Assembly (NCBI RefSeq): GCF_001591145.1
Contig: NZ_BCUF01000008.1
Coordinates: 1-64,000 of the forward strand
Source of the DNA: Vibrio harveyi NBRC 15634 = ATCC 14126 = KCTC 12724
GTDB taxonomy: Bacteria > Pseudomonadota > Gammaproteobacteria > Enterobacterales > Vibrionaceae
Direction: 5' to 3'
DNA: 64,000 nucleotides
The notes under the pieces are model-generated. The model did no database searches, was not told where the DNA came from, and saw nothing but the letters and a program-made list of their open reading frames with translations. This document shows positions 19,638 through 28,573 of the stretch, in pieces. The stretch's first letter is position 1; every line of letters starts with the position of its first letter. The position numbers and the translations under genes were made by a program.

Positions 19638-21869
19638 ATGAGTAACAAACCTTCCTACAACATTTCCGTTCCTGTTATGCGCCTAAGCATTGCTTTCAGC
19701 TTGGTGCTGGCTGCCCTCGCCTTCTATTTGTATTTGTCTTGGGAAAAAGTGGATTCAGTGGAGCAGGTGCAAAACGCGCCTCTATTGGTTCAAGCTCAAC
19801 AACTCAACCAAACCATCGAACTGGATATCCAAACGCTTCAACGCTGTTTATCGGCACGTTATTGCAGTACAACAGAGCTTGATTTTAAGGTTCTGAAAAA
19901 TGAAATTGATCAGTTTAAGTCGCTCGCATCACTCAACAAAACCGAGTTTAGCTTGGTGGGCGCGACCGAATATACGCAGCTTGAACTGGCGATTAATCGC
20001 TTCTCGGACAGCTCAAAAACACGTGACGATGTGTTGGCACTGTATCTCCCGCTCACCAATAACTACCTACAAATGGACGACAACTATCGCACCATGTTTA
20101 ACAACCATGCGAGCGACCTCATGATGGAGAAAAACGAGTTCTTCATTTGGCTATTTATGGTCGTTGTTGTGTTGGTTGGTATCGCTGTCCTATCGAATTT
20201 GGTGGCAATCCTTAAACTGAAAAAATCCAGTTCAAATGAGCGAGACATTGACCAAGAATTCGATGGGCTGTATCAAGAGCTCAAACAATTGGATTTACAA
20301 AGGCTGGAAGAGTTGCTCAATGAAGTGAGCATCAATCCGAAGCAGCGTCAGATCTACTCTCACTTAAAACTGATTTTCAGCAAACTCGAAGAGCAAAAAC
20401 GCAATAACGATCTCTACAAACAGCTCTATGCTCTGATTGGTTACGAGATTCGTGGCATCACCAACACCATTAACGGCGGCGTGCAATATCTCGTACAAGA
20501 GACCGATGAGAGCGGCGTGTTGATGGCGCAAGATATAACCTCGGCTGCCAATACCTTGTCTGAATTGGCAGAGAACTACAATCGACTCATTTCACAAGGG
20601 ACCGAGAGCAAATCGAAAGAGTTTTCACTGCTGAATGTGCTGTCTGAATTGATGATTCACATCAGCTCCAAAGTGCAGCGAAATGAAGGTGAGCTAGACT
20701 GCTTTATCTCAGATAACTTACCAAACCGTGTTGAAGGACAGTCCACCAGCTTATTCTGGGTGTTGTTCCTTCAGCTATCGAATGCCATCCAACTCAAAGC
20801 CGATAAGAAACTGTTTGTCACTATTGAATCGGGAGCTGCGTCAGACATTGAAAACACTCGCCTGACCATCAATCTAAACTTCTTAACCACACTGGATGTG
20901 CCGTTTGCCAAGCTCAATACCCTACACTGGAGCGACCATAAACAGCACACTGCAACCAAAGACGATCTGGCGAAAAGCGTGTTGAAAGATTATGGCTATT
21001 ACGAGAGCCATTGGTATCAATCGGGCAATCAGGAACGTTTTCAAATTCAGCTCGATTTGAAAGCCAAAAGCTTCCACACCGAGAAAACTCGCTTCGACAA
21101 TAAACGTTTGTTGCTATGTGCCAACTCTCAGCTGCGCATTGATGTAATGAACAAAATGTTGGTCAACTTAGGATTAGAGATCACACCAATTCGCACCCCG
21201 AACGAGCTCTTCTCTGCTGCAAAAACCTTTGGCGAATACGATGCCATTATGCTGACCGACACGTTCGAGCCAAACAAGCTGCCCTCACTAAGCAAAACGG
21301 TGAAATCGCAACTGCGCAATCACCCGAATACTAAATTGCTACTTTCAGTTACTAGCACTCAGCAAGCACAAGAGAGCCATACCTTTGTCGACAAGATTCT
21401 GAACTCTCCTGCGATTCCGTATGAGTTCATCCCCAATCTGTTAGCAATCATGGAAGCGGAAGCCTCTGAAGATCAGATGGAGAACAGCTCATTCCTGATT
21501 GTGGAAGATGACCGTGTTCAACAGATTCTACTCAAACGTATTTTGAGCAAGCAAGAATACGAAGCCGATACCGTTGGCGATGGCGCAGACGCCGTTCAGC
21601 ACTTCATGAACCAGCGCTCGGACATCATTTTTATGGACTGCATCATGCCGGGCATGGGTGGTATTGAGGCAACCAAACGCATTCGACAATACGAACAAGA
21701 GAGCGGACAAAACCCTTGCACCATTATAGGTGCGACAGCATTGACCAGCAGTAATGAACACCAAGCTTGTATCGAAGCTGGAATGGATTACGTGATCAGC
21801 AAACCTTATAAAAACGACGAAATCATCAAGGTGATCAACAAGTATGTGGCGGTACAGAAACTTAACTAG
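19638..21869 (+). CDS. Hybrid sensor protein with degenerate kinase core and intact receiver domain
   Basis: 743 aa. Two membrane segments (about 11-32 and 168-190) flank a periplasmic region of roughly 135 residues with a close Cys pair (CLSARYC). The helical dimerisation region reads GYEIRGITNTINGG where kinases have SHEIRTPLN: the phosphoacceptor His is Tyr269. An N-box remnant (NAIQL, near 382) remains, but I find no DxGxG or later glycine box, so ATP binding is doubtful. Residues about 490-605 look like a second receiver without its acidic pocket. The C-terminal receiver is complete: Asp624/Asp625, Asp667 (MDCIMPGMGG), a Thr (GATALT) and Lys (SKPY). I infer a protein that cannot autophosphorylate but may be phosphorylated by another kinase. 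It sits inside a type I secretion operon, which is unusual. The downstream channel gene overlaps its end by 26 bp. Confidence 0.85.
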   Translation: MSNKPSYNISVPVMRLSIAFSLVLAALAFYLYLSWEKVDSVEQVQNAPLLVQAQQLNQTIELDIQTLQRCLSARYCSTTELDFKVLKNEIDQFKSLASLNKTEFSLVGATEYTQLELAINRFSDSSKTRDDVLALYLPLTNNYLQMDDNYRTMFNNHASDLMMEKNEFFIWLFMVVVVLVGIAVLSNLVAILKLKKSSSNERDIDQEFDGLYQELKQLDLQRLEELLNEVSINPKQRQIYSHLKLIFSKLEEQKRNNDLYKQLYALIGYEIRGITNTINGGVQYLVQETDESGVLMAQDITSAANTLSELAENYNRLISQGTESKSKEFSLLNVLSELMIHISSKVQRNEGELDCFISDNLPNRVEGQSTSLFWVLFLQLSNAIQLKADKKLFVTIESGAASDIENTRLTINLNFLTTLDVPFAKLNTLHWSDHKQHTATKDDLAKSVLKDYGYYESHWYQSGNQERFQIQLDLKAKSFHTEKTRFDNKRLLLCANSQLRIDVMNKMLVNLGLEITPIRTPNELFSAAKTFGEYDAIMLTDTFEPNKLPSLSKTVKSQLRNHPNTKLLLSVTSTQQAQESHTFVDKILNSPAIPYEFIPNLLAIMEAEASEDQMENSSFLIVEDDRVQQILLKRILSKQEYEADTVGDGADAVQHFMNQRSDIIFMDCIMPGMGGIEATKRIRQYEQESGQNPCTIIGATALTSSNEHQACIEAGMDYVISKPYKNDEIIKVINKYVAVQKLN

Positions 21870-23268
21870 CTGCGTGTTGGCAGCACTTACATTGAGCAAT
21901 GCTCCTTCGGCAATGGCGACCACCTTGCTTGAGGCGGTCAAACTCGGCTTGGAAAACAACTTATCTCTGCGCGCTAGTGACAAAGGCGTGGAAGAAAACG
22001 AATACAACATCGACATTAGCCGCTCTAAGTTCCTGCCCTCTTTAAACGGTGCCGCTGATACCACATGGAATGAAAATGAGACCATATTAACTGGAACACC
22101 GGATACGCGTTCTAGCTACAACTCAAACAGCTACAGCGTGTCTTTATCGCAATCGGTGTTTAACCTTGGCGACATCTTCAAATACGGCACCGCGAAGCTT
22201 GATTTCAACATTGAAGAAATCAAACACGAGAACAAAATCCAGAGCACCATTTCTGAAATCGCGACGCAATATTTCGAGTACCTGAAAAATAACGCGCAAA
22301 TCAAAGCCACCAAAGTCGAGCTTAAATCGTCTGAAACACGTGAACGCCAAATGCGTCGTAACGTGGAACTTGGCAACACTGCGGCGAGCGAGTTGTATGA
22401 GGTAATTGCTCAGAAAGAAGGCATTGCCAATCGCTTAAGAACCTTAGAGAAAGACCGACGCGTGATTTTGAACGGTTTAGAGATTCAAGTTCAGTACCCA
22501 GTCACCCCATCGCAGGACATCTACGAAAGCGTACCCTTAGCAGAAATCAGCGAATCCGAACAACGCGCAATTCTTGAACAAGCGTTGAAGCTCAATAACG
22601 ACTTATTGGTTGCGAAGAAGACCGTAGAACGCAGCCGAAGAGGCTTGAAAGAAAGCGGTTCAAACTTTGTGCCGACCGTATCGCTCTCTGCCAGTTACCG
22701 TTACGACGATGCGAACAACTATGACCGAACCGACCCAACCGCAACAGGGGACAGTAATTCCACCAGCGTCGGTTTGAACTTGAATGTGCCGATTTTCTCC
22801 GGCGGTTCGGATTATTACGGTTATCAAAAATCTTCAACTGCTATCGAGCGAACGGAGCTACTTTACCAAGATTCGTTGTTCACGACGCGCAATAGCGTTA
22901 ACACCTCGGTACTCAACATTAATGACTTCTCCCGAGCTATTAGCAGTTACGAGAACATCATCCGAGCTAACTACGCCTCCTACAAAGGCATTCAGCGCGC
23001 TTACCAGCTTGGTACGCGAACCATTACCGACTTACTGGCAGCAGAAAGTAAACTGTTTAGCGCGCTACGTGATTACGAGAGCGCGCGTTATGACTACATC
23101 ATTGAATCGATCAATCTTGAGCAAATCAAAGGCATGCTGTCGGTGCAGTCCATCGAAAGCATCATGCAATTGATGAGCGATATCGAAGGCAGAAGCAATC
23201 AAGACTTAGTTCCAAAACACCTTCTCTCCAAACCATCGATTAAGAAAGGAGGTCGCAATGCAAACTGA
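21844..23268 (+). CDS. TolC-family outer-membrane channel of the secretion system
   Basis: 474 aa. A signal peptide (MWRYRN..LSNAPSAMA) is followed by the two-fold repeated helical/beta pattern of outer-membrane efflux proteins; EYLKNNAQIKA and LGTRTITDLLAAES are typical helix-turn segments of the alpha-barrel. It should form the exit duct that joins the HlyD-type adaptor. Its ATG lies inside the last codons of the preceding sensor gene (26-bp overlap) and its own end overlaps the next ABC gene by 11 bp, so the genes are probably translationally coupled. Having a dedicated channel in the operon suggests it does not depend on the housekeeping TolC. Confidence 0.92.
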   Translation: MWRYRNLTSCVLAALTLSNAPSAMATTLLEAVKLGLENNLSLRASDKGVEENEYNIDISRSKFLPSLNGAADTTWNENETILTGTPDTRSSYNSNSYSVSLSQSVFNLGDIFKYGTAKLDFNIEEIKHENKIQSTISEIATQYFEYLKNNAQIKATKVELKSSETRERQMRRNVELGNTAASELYEVIAQKEGIANRLRTLEKDRRVILNGLEIQVQYPVTPSQDIYESVPLAEISESEQRAILEQALKLNNDLLVAKKTVERSRRGLKESGSNFVPTVSLSASYRYDDANNYDRTDPTATGDSNSTSVGLNLNVPIFSGGSDYYGYQKSSTAIERTELLYQDSLFTTRNSVNTSVLNINDFSRAISSYENIIRANYASYKGIQRAYQLGTRTITDLLAAESKLFSALRDYESARYDYIIESINLEQIKGMLSVQSIESIMQLMSDIEGRSNQDLVPKHLLSKPSIKKGGRNAN

Positions 23269-24844
23269 GCATTTTTCCCAAAAAATTAACTTTGCTGACA
23301 AGTGTTACCTGACTTTCTCAACGGTCATCTCGACGCTGTTTGGTTTAGTGCTGCCCTTTTCGATACTGATTATTTTTGACCGTGTTTTACCTAACCAAGC
23401 TAAAGACACGCTGTTTCTTCTGTTTGCCATTATCTTGATCACCATCTTCCTCGATTATCACTTAAAGAATCAGGAAGAGAAGATCTCGTCGGTGATCATG
23501 AAGCAGTTCGAAACCAACCTAACCAACAAGGTGTTTCAAGCCATCTGTTTGGCTGAGATATCGAAGTTTCGTCGTCTAGAACCTGGTGAATACCTAGAAC
23601 GTATTGCCACCATTCCTGAGATTAAATCCTTCTTTGGCGGAGAATCTGTACGGGCATTGATCAACCTTGCCGTCAGCATACTGACCATTCTGATTATCGG
23701 TCTGATCAACATCTGGGCAGGGGTGACCATCTTGCTTGCCTCCATCGTCTTGGCGGTGTTCGCACTCAGTCTTTCCAAGCAAAAAATCAATAGCCTAGAA
23801 AACAAATCCGACATCGAAGGCTTAACCACCTCAAAAATCATCGAGATCATCTCTAGCCCACTCGATATCAAAGCGCGCAATATGGAATATCGCGTTGAGA
23901 GCTTGATGACACAAATGGTGGAAGAGCGTGAAGTCGAGAACATCAAATACGAGCAAATCGAATCAAACTTCAGCCTTATCTTGTCGCTCATACAACAGCT
24001 CTCCATTGCTTGTGTGGTGGTAGTTTTAGCAACGGCAGTTATCAACATGCAATCTAGCCAAGGCATCATGGCAGCCATCATCATGCTTACCAACCGCTAC
24101 TTCGCCCCATACCAACAAGTGATGCGCACGGTGAGCCGCTGGAAGTTGAACAAGCTTCATATTCAACGTATCGCCGAGCTGCTTGAGCTTGCTGCATCTG
24201 TAGAACAACAAAATGACACGACAGAAGTCGAGCGTATATCGGTGAAGTATTCAGAAAAGCAACGCATCGAGTTTGAACGCGGTCAGGCTTACTTGCTTAC
24301 AGGGAAAAGCGGCGCAGGCAAAACCCACCTCGCCAATTGCATTACGCGGCAAAACACCGACAGTAAGCTCGATATCCAAATCAACGAGACTCCACTTGAT
24401 GACGTTAACTACAACGTCTGGCGTAATAGCGTGCTCATGGTCGACAAAACCAGCTCGTTCGTCGAAGGGACCATCATCGACAACTTGACTTGTTTCCGCC
24501 CGAGCTTAAACAACACCGCATTTGCGCTTTGCGAAACCATGAACATCAAAGCACAAATTGATGCCCTTCCCGCGGGTTTTTACACCGAGCTTAAAGGACA
24601 TTTACGCAACCCATTTTCGCGCCAAGTCGCTTATGCCTTGTTGTTGGTGCGTGCCTTACTCGCGAACAAACGTGTGTTGATCTTCGACGATATCGACTGT
24701 GTTTATGATGACGACTTTGCTCGATTGGTTTTGACCAGTACCGCCTATCGCGCCAACGACAAAATCCTCATCATCGTCAGCAACAAGATGGACAAGCTCA
24801 ATCATCGCCTCAAACGCGTCAAACTTACCGGAGGTGACCAATGA
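23258..24844 (+). CDS. ABC transporter half-subunit with degenerate nucleotide-binding domain
   Basis: 528 aa, shorter than most type I secretion ABC proteins because it has no N-terminal C39-like domain. It begins directly with a six-helix membrane domain (about 15-290). The ATPase domain keeps Walker A (GKSGAGKT, residues 349-356). The signature that should read LSGGQ is NPFSRQ, Walker B ends D477-D478 with Asp in place of the catalytic Glu, and the switch-loop His is replaced by a Ser-Asn stretch (IIVSNK). ATP can probably bind, but hydrolysis at this subunit's own site is doubtful. The next gene encodes a second, different ABC half-subunit whose start overlaps by 4 bp. I infer an asymmetric heterodimer, as in MARTX-type RtxB/RtxE. 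Confidence 0.9.
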   Translation: MQTEHFSQKINFADKCYLTFSTVISTLFGLVLPFSILIIFDRVLPNQAKDTLFLLFAIILITIFLDYHLKNQEEKISSVIMKQFETNLTNKVFQAICLAEISKFRRLEPGEYLERIATIPEIKSFFGGESVRALINLAVSILTILIIGLINIWAGVTILLASIVLAVFALSLSKQKINSLENKSDIEGLTTSKIIEIISSPLDIKARNMEYRVESLMTQMVEEREVENIKYEQIESNFSLILSLIQQLSIACVVVVLATAVINMQSSQGIMAAIIMLTNRYFAPYQQVMRTVSRWKLNKLHIQRIAELLELAASVEQQNDTTEVERISVKYSEKQRIEFERGQAYLLTGKSGAGKTHLANCITRQNTDSKLDIQINETPLDDVNYNVWRNSVLMVDKTSSFVEGTIIDNLTCFRPSLNNTAFALCETMNIKAQIDALPAGFYTELKGHLRNPFSRQVAYALLLVRALLANKRVLIFDDIDCVYDDDFARLVLTSTAYRANDKILIIVSNKMDKLNHRLKRVKLTGGDQ

Positions 24845-26979
24845 GTATTTTGGTTGATTTTAATAATGTCCCTCAGCGCTTGTTGGACTTTGAGGCTCGC
24901 AGTTATGACGAGCGATACAATCAGTCACCTTTGATTCGTGGTTTAGCTTACACCCTCATTGCGCTTGAATGGGAAGGCACGCCTTCTATCCTCAGTGACG
25001 CTTTTATCCCTAAACCAAAAGACAGCGACAGTTTTATCGCCACCATTGAACGCCTTGGTTACCGTTGTGACGTCACCAAATTAAAAACTTTGGAGCACAT
25101 CGAGGGACACCCTCATCCTTGTTTTATCGAGATAGAAAACCTCACTGCGATTTTCTTGGGCACCAAAGACGGCAAACTGATCCTGTTTGATTACACCAAT
25201 AACAACACCATTGAATACCCGCTCTGCAAAAAGCCATGTTTGTTGGTCTCGATCAGCGAATACTCCCGCTTGTTCCGAGAGCCGCCACCAGAATCTCAAG
25301 ACCGCAGTAACTGGATTAAATACGCGTTTTATCGCTACAACAATGAACTCAAAAGCCTGATTATCCTCAGCTTCGTGATCAGTATCTTGGGCGCACTCCA
25401 ACCCTTCTTTATCATGAGTGTGTACAACTTCGCCTTGACGTCTAGCTCGCAAGCCACGCTCTATTGGCTCACGTTGTTTGCGGTGATTGTTGGATTCTCG
25501 GAATACTTTTTTAAGAAAATGCGGGTCAACATCATTGCCACGTCAGGTAAGGACTTGGCGGTACACATTTCTCAAGCGGTTATATCCAAGCTGCTATGGC
25601 TCCCGTATGCGATGACATCCACCGCTGGCGTGTCTTCTCAGTTGGCGCGTTTAAAAGACATCGACACATTCCGCCGATTGGTAACGGCAGAGTCGACCTT
25701 GAGCTACTTCGACATGCCGTTTGTTATCGTGTTCATTGTCGCGATTGCCATCATGTCAGGAACCGCTGCACTGGTCGTCATGGCGGGTTTGATTCTGATG
25801 TTGGTGTTCTGTGTTTATTCTCGTTACATCTATTCACAAGCCACGTCTAAGAGCTCACGCGCTAACGCCATGGTTTCTTACCAATGGAATGAGATTCTTC
25901 GCGGCATCAAAACCATCCAAGGCTTACCACTGTTGCGCGTTATTCAATCTCGCTTCAGTGCTTCACACATGCAAAGCACCAACGACGCAGAGAACGTAGC
26001 CGTCACCAACAGCAAGGTTCAAGCCGCAGGTGGCAGTTTGATTCAGGTGATTGGTACCGCAAGTATCGTGACCGCGGTTATCGGTGTAATGGATGGCACG
26101 TCTGACGCTGGCGCCATGCTTGCAACTGTAATTTTAGTCTGGAAGGCGTTAGGTCCGATAATGGGTATCTACAACTCCATTTCCAAATACCAATCCATTA
26201 AGGCGTCCTCTGCGCAAATCAACAACCTTATGGCAATGAATGACGACAAGCTAACGTTAGAGAAAAGCCCCCCTATTCGCCTGTTCCAAGGCAGCATTGT
26301 CGGCAGCGGTGTAAGCCATCGCTACACTGGCGCGGCAACAGGCTTAACCAATCTCGGGTTTAAAATTGCCCCAGGGGCGAAAGTGGTGATTTGTGGACCG
26401 ACTGGTTGCGGCAAAACTACGCTAATCTCCATTCTTGCGGGTTTAGAGGATAGATACCAAGGCGCAGTGTCGGTAGACGGCTACAACATCAAACAGTTCA
26501 ACAGTTATCGCTACCGAACCTCGATTAACTACATCCCGTTTAATTTGCATATTTTTGAAGGCTCTCTGGAGACTAACTTCATCTTGCATAATGGACTCAT
26601 CCCTACAGAAAAGATGCAAGAGATGGTGAGCTTTTTCGAACTCGATGCGTGGTTGCCAGAAGGATTGAACACTCAGCTAAGCGTAGATAAATGCAAGAAC
26701 TTACCTAACGGTATTCAACAGAAATTGCGCCTCGCGCTGGGGCTTGGAAGCTGTGAACAATCACTGATCATCATTGATGAACCATTTAATGGCGCTGAGC
26801 AAGAAAATGCTCAGTACTTCAACCGCTTGTTCACCGATAAATTGCTAAACAAAACCGTGGTGTTCTCTACCAATGATCCGGGGTTGATCGCCACTTCGAA
26901 CATGAGTTTGGTATTAGAGCCAGACGGCAACTTGAAATATTTTGGCTTAACAGACAAATACTTAAACAGTTTGAGTTAA
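24841..26979 (+). CDS. Type I secretion ABC transporter with C39-like N-terminal domain
   Basis: 712 aa. Residues about 1-135 resemble the C39 peptidase-like domain of secretion ABC proteins. The usual catalytic-Cys motif near the N-terminus is absent (SPLIRGLAY is found instead), so it would dock substrate rather than cleave it. Six membrane helices span about 160-450. The ATPase domain has a good Walker A (GPTGCGKTT, residues 519-527) and Walker B with Glu (LIIIDEP, Asp646-Glu647). The signature is LPNGIQ instead of LSGGQ and the switch His is Asn678 (FSTNDP). Together with the preceding subunit this makes an inner-membrane motor with unusual composite ATP sites. The substrate is inferred to be the divergent giant adhesin. 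Confidence 0.92.
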   Translation: MSILVDFNNVPQRLLDFEARSYDERYNQSPLIRGLAYTLIALEWEGTPSILSDAFIPKPKDSDSFIATIERLGYRCDVTKLKTLEHIEGHPHPCFIEIENLTAIFLGTKDGKLILFDYTNNNTIEYPLCKKPCLLVSISEYSRLFREPPPESQDRSNWIKYAFYRYNNELKSLIILSFVISILGALQPFFIMSVYNFALTSSSQATLYWLTLFAVIVGFSEYFFKKMRVNIIATSGKDLAVHISQAVISKLLWLPYAMTSTAGVSSQLARLKDIDTFRRLVTAESTLSYFDMPFVIVFIVAIAIMSGTAALVVMAGLILMLVFCVYSRYIYSQATSKSSRANAMVSYQWNEILRGIKTIQGLPLLRVIQSRFSASHMQSTNDAENVAVTNSKVQAAGGSLIQVIGTASIVTAVIGVMDGTSDAGAMLATVILVWKALGPIMGIYNSISKYQSIKASSAQINNLMAMNDDKLTLEKSPPIRLFQGSIVGSGVSHRYTGAATGLTNLGFKIAPGAKVVICGPTGCGKTTLISILAGLEDRYQGAVSVDGYNIKQFNSYRYRTSINYIPFNLHIFEGSLETNFILHNGLIPTEKMQEMVSFFELDAWLPEGLNTQLSVDKCKNLPNGIQQKLRLALGLGSCEQSLIIIDEPFNGAEQENAQYFNRLFTDKLLNKTVVFSTNDPGLIATSNMSLVLEPDGNLKYFGLTDKYLNSLS

Positions 26980-27087
26980 TACTGTGGCGCTTATTCACAA
27001 TTAACTTTTTAATCAGACAGATACAATTGACAAAGATATAAACCAGAGAGATGATTCGACCGAGATTTAGAGGTATTTAGGATTCAG

Positions 27088-27456
27088 ATGTATACATTTG
27101 TTGCTGACAAATTGGATGTGGTTTATTTATCAGCGATACCGGAAAACCACGCATTACAGGACTTTGATGTGCCTGAAGAAGAACTCGAAATCCGCGAGAT
27201 TGTCGAGGTGTGGTACGAGTGTGCATTTTTGCCTGATTTCAATCTCGAGCAAATCGACATCGCAAACAAAGCGGAGCTAGTGGCAACACAAAATCAAGTG
27301 GTGAATAACTATACGAGCACCCTCGCTTTCTTACTCAAGAGTCGTGTGTATCGAGCTGCCCTTAACCGCATGTTGAGCATCTGGACACTCGAACCCTCCG
27401 CAAAAGCGCAACTTGAATTACTGCTTTTTGCCGAAGAACAAGCAAAGACCAACTGA
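27088..27456 (+). CDS. Small acidic protein of unknown function at the end of the secretion operon
   Basis: 122 aa, no signal peptide or membrane segment. The first half is strongly acidic (VPEEELEIREIVE), the second half helical (TLAFLLKSRVYRAALNRML). I do not recognise a family. It follows the second ABC gene by 108 bp with no terminator between them, and a strong terminator lies just after it, so it is likely the last gene of the same transcript. AGGA lies a few bases before the ATG. A cytoplasmic accessory role in adhesin secretion is only a guess from position. Confidence 0.65.
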   Translation: MYTFVADKLDVVYLSAIPENHALQDFDVPEEELEIREIVEVWYECAFLPDFNLEQIDIANKAELVATQNQVVNNYTSTLAFLLKSRVYRAALNRMLSIWTLEPSAKAQLELLLFAEEQAKTN

Positions 27457-27472
27457 GCAACACGCAGATAGA

Positions 27473-27500
27473 AAAAAGCCAGCAATGACGCTGGCTTTTT
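27473..27500 (+). terminator. Rho-independent terminator ending the secretion operon
   Basis: An 11-bp stem (27473-27483 with 27490-27500) closes a 6-nt loop and ends in five T. It lies 17 bp after the 122-aa gene. The A-run on the left arm could let it work in the other direction too. Confidence 0.88.
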
Positions 27501-27521
27501 AGAAGCTATTTATCGGTGTTT

Positions 27522-27683
27522 ATACCAATCACAGTAAGTAGGTGATCAAAATTAGCGCAGGAAAAACGCTTGAGAACAAGGCTAAAATTTTCGATAAGTA
27601 GTTATTCTACAATTAAAATTTTAAACGACGTTATCGAGCGTTTTAACCAGCTAGATTGATCACTTATTTGCTACGATTGGTAT
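27522..27683. repeat. MITE-like palindromic repeat, 162 bp
   Basis: The ends are an exact inverted pair ATACCAATC / GATTGGTAT, and similarity continues inward to TGATCA for about 27 bp with a few mismatches. Inner arms also pair (AAAACGCT with AGCGTTTT). No reading frame is present. I recall closely similar palindromes scattered in Vibrio genomes; that is memory, not a search. The right end overlaps the stop codon of the sigma-factor gene by one base, so the element may serve as that gene's 3' end structure. Confidence 0.7.
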
Positions 27684-28573
27684 TAAACCCATCCATCAAA
27701 CTGAAGACGTTTTTGTATTCGCTCTACCGCCTCTTTCTGCATTTGTCTCACGCGTTCGTTGGAGATATTCAGTAAGTCCCCAACTTCAGCTAGTGTTTTC
27801 ACATTATGCTCAAACAAGCCAAAGCGATGAATTAACACTTGCTGCAACTTCACAGGCAATGTGTTGACGACGTGCTCCAGTGCTTGAGTAAAGCAATGGT
27901 CTTCGCAATCTTGCTGTGGATCTGTTGTGTATTCGCTTTCGCACTGTTCGAGCACAAATGGCGCATGATTAAGGTCGACAGTTGTTGAAACATCGATAAA
28001 GCCACTCAACGCGACTAACTCATCAACACGCTCTACCTTTACGCCAGAACAATGGGACAACTCTGAAATGGAGATGTCTTTGCGCATGGTTTTGCTCGCA
28101 TCGTGCTTTTTCGACGCAAGGCTATTTATCTCTTTACATACGTGGGCAGGTAAACGCACCGTGCGACCGTTATTCATTAAAGCCGCTTCAATGTTTTCGC
28201 GAATCCACCACACTGCGTAAGTTGAAAAGCGATAACCTGGCTCAGGATCATACTTGTCGATGGCTTTGATCAAGCCGATGTTGCCCTCTTCAATTAGGTC
28301 AAGCAACGTGAAATTGTTACCAGTACGTTTTAAGTAGCTTTTTGCAATTTTCACCACCAAACGTAAGTTAGACTCAATCATGACCTCGCGCGCTTCTTTA
28401 TCACCCGCACGATTAAGCTTGGCGTAATGCAGTTCATCTTCTCGAGAGAGTAAATCAATCCCCACGATGTCTTTTAGGTAATGTGCATAAGGATCTTTAC
28501 CTGCAGAAAGCGTTTCTTTCATTGGCATCTCATCCGTGACACCTCGGGACCTAGCAAAACACTCGTTGTTCAT
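27683..28573 (-). CDS. RpoS-like alternative sigma factor (RpoQ/RpoX type)
   Basis: About 296 aa, a group-2 sigma-70 protein resembling RpoS. Region 1.2/2 has [21 protein letters not shown], region 2.3-2.4 has [14 protein letters not shown] and [13 protein letters not shown], and region 4 ends with a helix-turn-helix ([19 protein letters not shown]). It should direct RNA polymerase to stress or density-dependent promoters. Vibrios often carry such an extra RpoS relative, named RpoQ or RpoX; which one this is cannot be settled here. Start: the ATG at 28573 has AAGGA seven bases upstream, whereas the longer frame opens with TTG at 28594 inside that ribosome site. The stop codon touches the palindromic repeat. 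Confidence 0.9.
   Translation of the reverse strand: MNNECFARSRGVTDEMPMKETLSAGKDPYAHYLKDIVGIDLLSREDELHYAKLNRAGDKEAREVMIESNLRLVVKIAKSYLKRTGNNFTLLDLIEEGNIGLIKAIDKYDPEPGYRFSTYAVWWIRENIEAALMNNGRTVRLPAHVCKEINSLASKKHDASKTMRKDISISELSHCSGVKVERVDELVALSGFIDVSTTVDLNHAPFVLEQCESEYTTDPQQDCEDHCFTQALEHVVNTLPVKLQQVLIHRFGLFEHNVKTLAEVGDLLNISNERVRQMQKEAVERIQKRLQFDGWV

Noticed and set aside
21528..22085. 185-codon minus-strand frame across the sensor/TolC junction
   Set aside because: Shadow of two well-supported plus-strand genes; no ribosome site or domain.
23536..24093. 185-codon minus-strand frame inside the first ABC gene
   Set aside because: Shadow frame with an unlikely Met/Ser-rich product.
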